In this document: positions 12,008-21,716 of the stretch, one piece after another
Layout: each line of letters starts with the position of its first letter
Position numbering within the stretch: position 1 is the first letter of the stretch
Origin: Hofstenia miamia
Taxonomy: Eukaryota; Xenacoelomorpha; Acoela; Hofsteniidae
Direction of reading: 5' to 3'
DNA length: 64,000 nucleotides
Assembly: GCA_900660155.1 (NCBI GenBank)
Contig: CABFPE010000224.1
Location: forward strand, 561,830 to 625,829
Translations under genes and position numbers: made by a program
Notes under the pieces: generated by a model
The model's database searches: none
The model's input: only the letters and a program-made list of their open reading frames with translations
What the model was told of the DNA's origin: nothing

Positions 12008-12158
12008 TTAACTTAACGGCAGTGTGCGACCCTCTCTTGATCGTCGTTAAGGTAAACCTTAACTTAACGAGAACGTACACCTCAATTTTAACCGTAACTT
12101 AAGAAATACCGTCGCACACTGCCGTTAAGGCTTAAGTTAAGATTACAGTGTGCGACGG
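12008..12158 (-). repeat. Inverted-repeat element family, copy c in opposite orientation
   Basis: It contains CTTAACGGCAGTGTGCGAC, then CGTCGCACACTGCCGTTAAG, then CAGTGTGCGACGG. Its reverse complement lines up with copy a through AAGCCTTAACGGCAGTGTG and ATTTCTTAAGTTA. Copies a and c therefore face each other across about 3 kb and could be the arms of a larger foldback structure. Confidence 0.6.
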
Positions 12159-12750
12159 CCATTAGGTAATAAATGTCCGGTCATTTATCACAATTAAGAT
12201 GACGTTGAAAATTACAAAATTAAATATTCTAAATCAAATGTTTGGAAATTGATTTTCACTCTTAGTAATATATTTATACAAAACTCCATATACTTATTCA
12301 ATTTTGTTAATTTCTAACTGTTTTAATTCCTGTTTGAACAATAAATGATTGAATATATATTAAAGTATTTCGAATATTCACTTTCATCATCCAATATCAT
12401 CTTCAGACTCATTCATTTGTACCTTTCTGTTAAACTGTTCTCTCAGTGATTTTTCTATTCACCACACGAAAATATATGTTTCGTTATTTTTATTCACGAA
12501 CTTATATATTTTTTATATTAATTAATATTTAATCTTCTCTAAAATATAATTTATAGACATGTTTATATTTGCTTTTGAAAATTTATTAATTAAGATTCCT
12601 TTCTTTTCTGAATGGAAATTTTATCTTAGCATAAAAGTTTTAATAAATTTACTTTTAAAAAATACTAATGAAGATGGATGAGCACAGCTACGGTTACCCT
12701 ATGCCACGTAAACCTATACTGAAAAATTTATTCTCAAAAGAACAATGCAA

Positions 12751-13568
12751 CCCATGTAGCCAAATACTGGTGGTCCACCAGTGGCAGATACGGTGGCCCA
12801 CCAGGTGGGTTTTGGCCAACCGTGCACCAGTGGACCACCAGTGGCTAGCTGGTGGTCCACCAGTGGTCCACTGTTGGCTAATTGGTCGGCTNGTGGGCCA
12901 CTGGTGGCAAAAATATGATTTGAGCATTAGAGCAATGTCTCAAATGTAGCAACAGCAAACTTTTATATTAATATAGTTTAAACATAGCAGTTTAAACTAA
13001 CACAAACCCAACAACGGGTTGAAGGAAATGCTAGCAAGCTCACAATTTACATTGAATTAAGATTGACAATGAAAATATAATGAATTTTTTATTATAATTA
13101 AAAATATATTTTGCCCAATTTTAGGTATTCATGTAGACATTGATTTCAAGGTCCACAAATAATCGTGAATAAATTATTTTGAAATTTCATTCTGCCTATA
13201 TATCTTATAATTTTTGCAAACGGAAAATTGCAAAAAAGCTCTTCACAATGAATTTTATATGTTTATGAGATCTAAGAGAGCATAATAATGAATAATATTT
13301 TACTTGCAAGCATTAGCTCATATATTATTTATGATTAAGAGTAAATCAGATGTCACTAGTGGTCCACCAGTGGTCCACTGTTGGCTATGAGTGGCAAAAA
13401 TTGCTACTACTGCCACTACTTATCCACCAGTGGTACACTATTGGCTATGAGTGGCTGTAATTGCCACTCCTGCCACTGCTTCCACCACCAGTGGTCTACT
13501 GGTGGGAACTGGTGACCGCCCATGCAACTCATTCCCCACCAGTGGACCATTGGTGGTGGCTACATGGG
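12751..13568. mobile_element. 818-bp inverted-repeat element rich in CCACCAGTGG
   Basis: The left end starts CCCATGTAGCCA and the right end finishes with its complement (TGGCTACATGGG). Both arms are packed with CCACCAGTGG and GGTCCACTG words on both strands. The right arm holds at least two tandem units of about 60 bp, starting near 13364, 13424 and 13485. The middle (about 12940-13340) is plain AT-rich DNA. Target-site duplication is unclear (AA at most). A 93-codon open frame through the left arm is a by-product of the repeat. A single N lies at 12892. I take it as a non-autonomous DNA element of unknown superfamily. Confidence 0.6.
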
Positions 13569-13781
13569 AAAACACTATGCATAGCATGAGTAATAGCTAA
13601 ACATAATTTTCTCCTTGTCTACCATTTAAATTCACCCCGTTTGACGATACTCAATAGTATTGGTCACAATTTTTTGTATTCAAATTCAACACTATTCACA
13701 AATTTCATCATCATGTATCTACTCCAAAATCCGAAAACAAATTTGTGATATATCAAAACTCATTTAATTTAGCAAGAGTCT

Positions 13782-14978
13782 TATAGTTGGCTGCCAAAAA
13801 TGAGACTGAACACCTATTTTTGTGGAAACGTATTGAGACATTTTAGAGGAAAACTATAAAAATAAAGACAACGAGAATTTTGTGAACTTTAAAATGGTCA
13901 AACAAAAAAGTTAATAAATAAACTGGTACTTCGTAATTATTTGAAAACACTTAACAAACAAATTGTTTTGCTTTGCAAAGTTTCTACTTGATTTCTTCGG
14001 AATGGAAACGTTGGAACAGCTTGAAAACGCCTTTGCGACATCGCAAATTTCTCGATCAACTTATTTTCGAAAGCTGAAAAAAATTCGACAAGGAAAATCT
14101 CTCAAAAGAAGAAAAGGAAGTGGACGCCCTCGAAAAATTATTGGAAAATTCATTCAGTCGCAATTGCTCTTAAAAATCCCTATATTTCTGGGAAAAAAAT
14201 TGCAAACCGACTTCAAACTGAAGCCGACATCTCTGTGCATGAAACCACAGTTCAGAGAACACTGAAAAAAGTGGAGTTACAAAAATTGGCAGAAAAAATC
14301 GACTTCTGATTACAAAAGAACATCAAGAAAAAAGATTAAATTTCGTGAAAGATTGGAAAGACTACACTTTTGAAGATGTTTGGATAACTGATGAGTGCGT
14401 ATTTCAACTACACAGAAACAAAGTACAAGTGTGGTCGTCAAAGAAATGTCCAAGACCAACAAAAGCTGTTCCAAAGTTCGACCAAAAAATTATGGTTTGG
14501 GGAGCACTTTCCTATCGTGGGTTTTATTTAAAAATTTTATACGGAAAAGCCACAATCGACAGTAAAAGATATTGCCAAATTATAGCTGAATTTATGCCTT
14601 ATGCTGATGCTTTATAGATGATGGATGGATACTCCAACAGGACGGAGCAACCCCGCACACGTCAGCAAAGACAAAAAATTGGTTTTCTGAAAATAATATC
14701 CAGTTTTTGCAATGGCCACCAAGTTCTGCTGATCTTTCTCCAATCGAAAACGTGTGGCAGATATTGAAAAATGACGTTGAGAAGAAAAATCCGAAAAATA
14801 TATCCGATTTAAAAGAAGAAATCCAAGAAAGTCAACACATTTTGACATCTGAAATGACGCTTTTTACTTATGGTCCTTTAATGTATCTTTAAAATCTTAC
14901 CTTTCTTGAGTTGTTACGTTCAGTAGTTCAAAAGTAATATCCCTTTTTTCTAGTCTCATTTTCTTGTAGCCAACTATA
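13782..14978 (+). mobile_element. Tc1/mariner-type DNA transposon with both terminal inverted repeats
   Basis: The left end TATAGTTGGCTGCCAAAA and the right end, complement of TATAGTTGGCTACAAGAA, form an imperfect inverted repeat of about 25 bp with AGTCTCATTTT shared further in. TA dinucleotides flank both ends, as expected for the superfamily. The length, about 1.2 kb, is typical for Tc1-like elements. Confidence 0.8.
13963..14880 (+). pseudogene. Tc1-like transposase (DD34E), broken
   Basis: Three pieces in order. 13963-14265 carries an N-terminal helix-turn-helix region ending in KGSGRPRK, an AT-hook-like linker. 14345-14617 carries the first catalytic aspartate in WITDECVF and a conserved IMVWGALS. 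From about 14635 to 14880 come QDGATPHTSA with the second aspartate and SPIENVWQILKNDV with the catalytic glutamate. There are 34 residues between the second Asp and the Glu, which places it in the DD34E Tc1 group. The pieces lie in different frames, and stops interrupt between them, so the gene is dead although all three acidic residues survive. Confidence 0.85.
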
Positions 14979-16869
14979 CAATTCTGGATTCGCATAATAA
15001 CTATATGCTTTTCCATATGATGTGAATCTCTAGAACCTCTATGATGATGATACATTGTCATTTTAGGCAGAAATTTCACTATCAATTATGGTAAACAATA
15101 CAATTTTTTCATCTGAGGGAATCTAAAGGATTTTTGAAGATGGAAAAATTGTCACAAGATATGTAAATACTAAGAACCCCATCCTTTCCCAGGCTTTGCC
15201 TGGTATCCTCAATATTAATTATCCAATAATTTAACTAATATATTCTTAACTTCAATCACTCTTCACACAATTACTTGAACTATTATCAATATTTTAGTCA
15301 TTCTTCAGCAATCTAAACCACGAAAATTCTTAAGATCACCTCAAGGATCCCAACTTAGAATAATTCAACTCCAAATAATATTCAACCACAAATTAACTAT
15401 TGCATTACCTCTTCAAACTTATTAAAATTAATTTAACAACATTTCCAACTTACTTCAACAACAATTTACCTATGATCACAAAAATTGATGATGATGATGT
15501 TCCTTACTGATCCTATTGTACTCCATCTATAAAATCAAAATTCCTCTAATAAAAATAATATTTACATGTTAATACTATCTAAAACAATAATTACTAATTA
15601 CTTATTTTGTGCCACAGGCCCTAATCCAAAGCATCCCTAGGTAAAAATTTTATAATTTACTTAATCTTATACCATTGGAAATGCACTAAAAAATTGGTTT
15701 ATTTTGTAGTGAATAATGCAAAAAATCTACTAAGACCACAACATGTTATTATTAAAGCGTAATTTCAAATTTGAAAAAAATTGTGCTGAGTCTTGAAAAA
15801 TTTCACAAATTCTATGCTTCAATTTTTAGTCAGTAGCTGGTGGTAAGTCCGTGCATAGTAGTGAATTTTAAAAATTGAAAATTCAATAGTTTGTGCCCTT
15901 CCTAGTGCCCAAAAATGCACTTAGCATTTTATTCTACATTCTAGAAATTTCGCTATTTGCTTGTATCGTCTTACACAACCACTGGTTTTGAGTTTTTATC
16001 CAACGAGGTTTCTGAGCTGCTGTTCGCTCCATAAGCTGACATTTTCTGAAAATGCTCTTAATGGTGTCAAGTACTATCCTACCATGAACCCAGAGTTGCC
16101 GCTGATATTGATTTGAATTGATATCAACATGTTGATATCAAATCAATTCATTTGAATTAATATGAATTTTCATATCAATTGATTTGAATTGATTTGAGTT
16201 GATTTAGAACTCTTGAAAATGTATACTTCAAAGTTGTAAAATATAATGCACTGCTGCGCTTAATAATATGATATGCAATGTACATAATAAAGTGAGTAAT
16301 GGCATACGTTTACCTAAAAGAGCTAGTATCCTAATGGACACGCAAATTAAATGCCGCATTTACGAATGTGAGCCAAGACTATTGTGAGCATTGTACATTT
16401 CAAAAGTGCTTAAAAATCAATGTGAACAATGAGCTTCTACGCTCAAAAGTACTGTTCCTATATGGTAGTGACGAAGAGTTTTTCATCTTAATAGTTTCTC
16501 CTACCAAAAATAATTTGCAGACATTTTTATCCCAATAATTTTAATATTGGGGGGGGGGGGGTTTTCAACATGCTTCACTGCATACCAGATGCAATTGATG
16601 TCTGATTGTATTCATAAGAATTTTGTCGCTTTTTCCACGTTATTAAAAAATTTTCATGATGTTTAATAAAAAATTTGAAAATTCTTTGATTTGAAAACAT
16701 CTTAGAGTAGATGCCCCCCTGTTATAGTAAACATTTGGGCTGTCTGTTGTGAGTATATTAATTACTTGAAACAACTAATAAATATTTTTTAATGAAATTT
16801 TTTCCACATCTAATGCTCAGATAAAAATGCAGCACAACGTTTATTAGAATAACATAGAAATAACATTAA
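14979..16869. other. Intergenic AT-rich DNA with palindromes and poly(G)
   Basis: No gene recognised. At 16095-16205 a run of TTGATATCAA and CAATTGATTTGAATT words makes strong hairpins, centred on TTGATATCAACATG. A poly(G) run lies at about 16550-16561. Confidence 0.5.
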
Positions 16870-19215
16870 TACAATTTCCTAAAGATTCTGCTGCTGGCGT
16901 TTTGAATGCTTTTCAATGCTCTTCATTTGAATTTGGAGATAATGCCATTCAATCGGTCCTAGATGTCATAAACCTACTGATTCGAGGTGATACTCCTCAG
17001 GAAGTGGCGTCTTACTTGTGTGGTGCTGGCCTGTTTGCTCTTAAAAAGAAGACAGGTGGTTTGCAGACGCGTTGAAAAATGTCATCTGTCCAGTTCCAAA
17101 GCAGCTTCTCTATGACACCTCTTCAAGTGGGGGTGGATGTGAGGCTGTTGCTTACGCTCTGAATGGGCTCATTTCAAGTCTCCCTTCCAATGCGGACCTT
17201 GCTTTCCTTCAGGTTGACATCAAGAACGATTTCAATAGTTAGATCGCTCAGCTATTTTGGAACAGGTCAAAATAAATTTTCCGGAACTTCTACCATGGGT
17301 GATTTTTTCTTTTTTCGTAGTCATATAATTTCTTCGGCATGTGGTATTCAACAAGGAGATCCTTTAGCTCTACTGTTATTTGCCATCGCAATCCTTCCCA
17401 TAATTCAAGTTTTGCAAGAGAAGGTACCTTTCTTAACTTGCAGCGTGTGATATCTTGATGATGGCATCCTTTCAGCGCCAGTTTAACTTTTAGTTGAACA
17501 TTTAGCTACCTTTCTGAATCCATGGCTGGAATTGGATTAGAAATCAACACTTGCAAATGTGAAATTTCAATTAACTTCAGTCTTTTGCCAAAATATATCA
17601 AAGTTAAGGAAGGTGGTCTGGTCAACTTAGGCTCTCCAATAAGCACTAATTCAAATTTATCAATGACGTTTTTTCTAAAAAAAGTCGAAAAATCAAATGC
17701 AATCATGGAAGACATTCTCAAACGTGAGGATCCGCAAATAGAAATGCAATTAATTCCGAGTTGTGCATCTCTTTCAAAAATTTCTTCAGCCTTAGAACTT
17801 GCAATCCTAACCATATTGCATCTGCAATTTTAGATTTTGACAAAGCTGTCCATGCTGCTCTGGAGCATATACAGGTTCAGCGATTTCCAATGGACAATGC
17901 ATCCAAGCAGCTTTGGCAGTTAAACAAGGTGGCATGGGTGATCCTATTGCTTCTGTTATAGCACCATTTGCTTTCACTGATTCAATAGTTGATTACAATT
18001 CCCGTACTCAACAGTTTGTTCCTCACATCGATTTACTATCCTACCAGTCCTCTATTCTTGAGAAGAGAAATCTCACTTTTTTTTGCTCCCAATCTGGAGT
18101 ATTTTCCTCCATTGTTGGTCTNCTACTGTTATTTGCCATCGCAATCCTTCCCATAATTCAAGTTTTGCAAGAGAAGGTACCTTTCTTAACTTGCAGCGTG
18201 TGATATCTTGATGATGGCATCCTTTCAGCGCCAGTTTAACTTTTAGTTGAACATTTAGCTACCTTTCTGAATCCATGGCTGGAATTGGATTAGAAATCAA
18301 CACTTGCAAATGTGAAATTTCAATTAACTTCAGTCTTTTGCCAAAATATATCAAAGTTAAGGAAGGTGGTCTGGTCAACTTAGGCTCTCCAATAAGCACT
18401 AATTCAAATTTATCAATGACGTTTTTTCTAAAAAAAGTCGAAAAATCAAATGCAATCATGGAAGACATTCTCAAACGTGAGGATCCGCAAATAGAAATGC
18501 AATTAATTCCGAGTTGTGCATCTCTTTCAAAAATTTCTTCAGCCTTAGAACTTGCAATCCTAACCATATTGCATCTGCAATTTTAGATTTTGACAAAGCT
18601 GTCCATGCTGCTCTGGAGCATATACAGGTTCAGCGATTTCCAATGGACAATGCATCCAAGCAGCTTTGGCAGTTAAACAAGGTGGCATGGGTGATCCTAT
18701 TGCTTCTGTTATAGCACCATTTGCTTTCACTGATTCAATAGTTGATTACAATTCCCGTACTCAACAGTTTGTTCCTCACATCGATTTACTATCCTACCAG
18801 TCCTCTATTCTTGAGAAGAGAAATCTCACTTTTTTTTGCTCCCAATCTGGAGTATTTTCCTCCATTGTTGGTCTGCTGGTCGGCCTACAGTTCTTGATGT
18901 TACAATCACCAATTCCTTGCAACCATCAAACTTGTCGAAGTTGCAATGATCGTAAAATAGCCAAGCAGGCCTTATCTTGTCTTGCTTTAGGAATTCAGTT
19001 AATTCCTTTGTCTGCTGAATCTCTTGGGGTTGGCCTCCCTTGCCATCAAACACCTTCAAAGAATTGTTTCCATGGCAGTATCTCGGTTTGCTAACATTGA
19101 GCAACTGTCAGTTATTCTTCAGAGGGGTAATGTCGTCCTCATAACGTCATGCTATTTCAGTTCTTAAGCCAACTCTTTCAGTAAACCATCGATCATGAAG
19201 ATGCCAATTTTTCTT
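16870..19215 (+). mobile_element. Decayed LINE with restriction-like endonuclease (R2/NeSL/Hero-like group)
   Basis: Order along the plus strand: pre-RT and RT finger region (LLIRGDTPQEVASYL...GAGLFALKKKTGGL, 16970-17065), RT palm (QVDIKNDFNS near 17210; GIQQGDPLALLLFAIAILP, 17345-17405; YLDDGILSAP near 17450), the NTCKCE region (17550), a C-terminal KQGGMGDPIASV (17920) and a restriction-like endonuclease region (GRPTVLDVTITNSLQPSN, 18885-18935), then LQRGNVV (about 19118). Many stops and frameshifts. The catalytic box reads LDD. This domain order is typical of RLE-type non-LTR elements; the exact clade is uncertain. The body is inflated by the assembly repeat at 18122. Confidence 0.7.
18122..18874 (+). 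other. Probable assembly duplication: exact 752-bp repeat across a single N
   Basis: Bases 18123-18874 repeat 17370-18121 exactly as far as I can read, with a lone N at 18122 between them. Open frames at 17506-17961 and 18259-18714 are therefore the same sequence shown twice. Confidence 0.85.
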
Positions 19216-19227
19216 AATCTGATATTT

Positions 19228-19243
19228 TATTATTATTATTATT
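19228..19243. repeat. (TTA)n at 3' end of R4/Dong copy A
   Basis: About five units. They follow the RLE LINE on the left and adjoin the 3' end of the minus-strand R4/Dong copy on the right. Confidence 0.9.
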
Positions 19244-20866
19244 CTTGCTTTCTCACAGCTTCATGCTGTTATCCCTCTCAGCTCGGGGAACTCACCAGTT
19301 CCCAGAGAGTCTGAGAGCTTTCCTCAGGAATCTAGCTGTTCCTAACAATGCTGCCTTTTGTGGTATTGCTCCTCCCCACTTTGGTACTCCTAACTCCTCC
19401 AAGTATCTCTTATGCTTCTTACTCACTGCTCCTAGTGCTCCTACAACTACTGGGACTACTTCAACTTTCTTTCACTTCCACAGCCTTTCTATTTCCTCTG
19501 CCAACTCTCTATACTTGTCTATCTTCTCTTTCTCTTTGGTTTCTACATTCCTGTCCTTTGGTACTGCTATGTCTATCATTGTTCCTAATCTTTTCTCTTT
19601 GTCTACCACTACTATGTCTGGCCTACGTGCTTCTATCACTTTGCTCATCTGTATGTTGAAGTCCCACAGTATCTTAACCTTCTCATTTTCTATGACGCCC
19701 TGTGGCTTGTGCTCATACCATTGGTCTCTAGCGTCCTCAATACCCACCTATGTCATATACCTTCCTGTAGTCTATCCATGCCATTGCTAAGTTTGTCTAC
19801 CTACTTCTACAATTCTCCACTACTGCCTGGTCTATCAACAACTGATTTTTGCATCCTCTAATCTTTGTCCTACATCCCTTCTGCTCCTCTGGTATCAACC
19901 TGTTATGTTCTAAGTAACATGCCAGCCTACTTGAAATCACTGAAGTTAGTAATTTCCAAGTTGTTGGCAGACATGTTATTGGCCTCAATTTGATTTCTTT
20001 GGGTCCTTCTTTATCAGAAATGTCCTTCCCACTACCATCCACTCTGGGCACCCACTCACCACACACTCCTCCAATGCTACAGCTAGTCTCTCATGACCAC
20101 TTGTGAAATTCTTCAGCCAATACCCATGTACCTCATCTCTGCCTGGCGCCTTCCAATTCTTCATCTTCTTTAGAGGCTTTTTCAGCTTTGCAGTTGTGAT
20201 TACTTCTTCTTCTTGTATGAACCCATTCTGCATCTGCTCACTTTCTATCTCTGGTCCCTCACTTTCCCATATATTCTCCCAGAATCTTACTGCGTCTTCA
20301 CCTGCTTTAGCTGTAGCCTTTCCTCCTGCATCTAGTTCTTTGTAGAATCTTCCTTCTTGGGTCTCAAACTTCATATTGTCTCTTGCCTGCTTTGCCCTTG
20401 CCCTATACTTTCTCAGTTTCTCAGCTTCTGCAACTAATCTCTGCTTAAGCTCTTCTCTTGCAGTTTCTATAGTCTTCCCCTTACCTACCCTGCACCTGTC
20501 CTGCACTGCCTTACTTGTCCTGATCTTCCCTATTTGCTGCCTAATTTTTGCCACTTTATTCTCAATTCTTCTTTCCCATGCTGGCTTTCTGTCTCCCTTA
20601 TCTTCTTGTCGCCTTTTCTTCTTCATTTCCATGCCTACATTCTTCAGCACCTCACATGCACCTGCATATACTAAGCTATTTACTTCTGTAACACTCCTTA
20701 CAACTATCCTCTCCAACACTTTATTGACTTTTGCTGTCTCTACTGCTAGCTTACTTCCCTTAACTCCTCTTGGAACTGGCAACCTAGTTCTCTCACCTAT
20801 TTCTTCCTTCATTTTCTCCCTGATTGCTGCTTCATTTTCTGCATCTGCTGGTTCTGCTGCTTCTGC
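19244..20866 (-). mobile_element. R4/Dong-type LINE copy A, internally deleted
   Basis: On the minus strand, from 20866: acidic then basic N-terminal region with a GERTRLPVPRGV motif, a long Lys/Arg-rich helical region, WKAPGRDEVHGYW (start of RT), PITCLPTTWKLLTSVISSRL (RT), EEQKGCRTKIRGCKNQLLID and NLAMAWIDYRKVYD (RT palm A). At 19718-19720 the RT jumps to the C-terminal domain (WYEHKPQGVIENE...RRPDIVVVDKEKR, TMIDIAVPKDRN: restriction-like endonuclease). The rest of RT, including the catalytic FADD-type box, and the zinc knuckle are missing. The 3' UTR is about 50 bp and runs into (TAA)n. Small lesions also break the frame, and the left side of the N at 20867 ends this copy. Confidence 0.85.
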
Positions 20867-20867
20867 N

Positions 20868-21684
20868 CATGCGGCCTGCTCAAGCTCCAATGTACCATTC
20901 GTCTCACCTTGTCATGCCTGAATTTATACTCATTCTGCCCCAACATCTCACACCCTGCTATCAGATGATCTACTGTCTCCGCCTCTGTCTTATATAGCCT
21001 ACACTTATCACTTACTTCGGCTCTTCTGTCTATATGCTTCTTCACCCAGTTTTTTCTTATTGCTTGCTCCTGTGCTGCAATTATCAGTGCTTCTGTTTCT
21101 CTTTTTAGTCCTGCCTTCTTTAACCACTTGTTGCTCTCTTCTCTGTCACACATTTCTGTGTTCCTCCAGTATTCTCCATGCATTACCTTCTGCCTATACC
21201 TTGTTTGTCTCTCTGATGCCATGCTACTCTGGTATCAACCTGTTCTGTTCTAAGTAACATGCCAGCCTACTTGATATTACAGAAGTTAGCAATTTCCATG
21301 TTGTTGGCAGACATGTTATATGCCTGAAGTTGCTTGCCTCACTACCTTTCTTTGGGTCCTTCTGTACCAGAAATGTCCTCCCACTCCCATCCACTCTGGA
21401 CACCCACTCACCACGCACTCCTCCAATGCTTCTGCTTGTCTCTCATGAACACTTGTGAACTTCTTCAGCCAATACCCATGTACCTCATCTTTGCCTGGCG
21501 CATTCCAATTCTTCCTCTTCCTTAGAGCCTTCTTCAGCATTGCAGTTGTGATTACTTCTTCTTCTTGTCTGAACTCCTTCTGCATCTGCTCACTCTCTAT
21601 CTCTGGTCCCTCACTTCCCCATATAGTCTCCCAGAACCTTACTGCATCCTCGCCTGCTCTAGCTGTAGCCTTTCTTCCTGCATC
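20868..21684 (-). mobile_element. R4/Dong-type LINE copy B, internally deleted and 5'-truncated
   Basis: From 21684 downward on the minus strand: end of the N-terminal region, WNAPGKDEVHGYW, TCLPTTWKLLTSVISSRLAC and YLEQNRLIPE, then a jump at 21227-21235 straight to MASERQTRYRQK, the pre-knuckle region, and to the zinc knuckle. The knuckle reads CRLYKTEAETVDHLIAGC; other copies have CRLC, so one Cys is lost. The junction lies in a 9-bp word (ATACCAGAG) present on both sides of the missing part. Copy B is cut at 20867 by a single N and probably joined there to copy A by scaffolding. Its 5' end abuts (TTA)n. Confidence 0.85.

Positions 21685-21714
<30 letters not shown>
21685..21714. repeat. 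(TTA)n between R4/Dong copy B and APE-type LINE
   Basis: About ten units. The left side is the truncated 5' end of copy B; the right side is the truncated 5' end of the plus-strand LINE. Confidence 0.95.

Positions 21715-21716
<2 letters not shown>

Noticed and set aside
8728-12158. CRISPR-like reading of the repeated CGTCGCACACTG motif
   Set aside because: Motif spacing is irregular, copies are inverted as well as direct, the DNA is clearly animal, and no cas genes are present.
12668-12949. 93-codon frame with repeated HQW/WSTG-like words
   Set aside because: It only reflects the CCACCAGTGG repeat words; both strands are open for the same reason.
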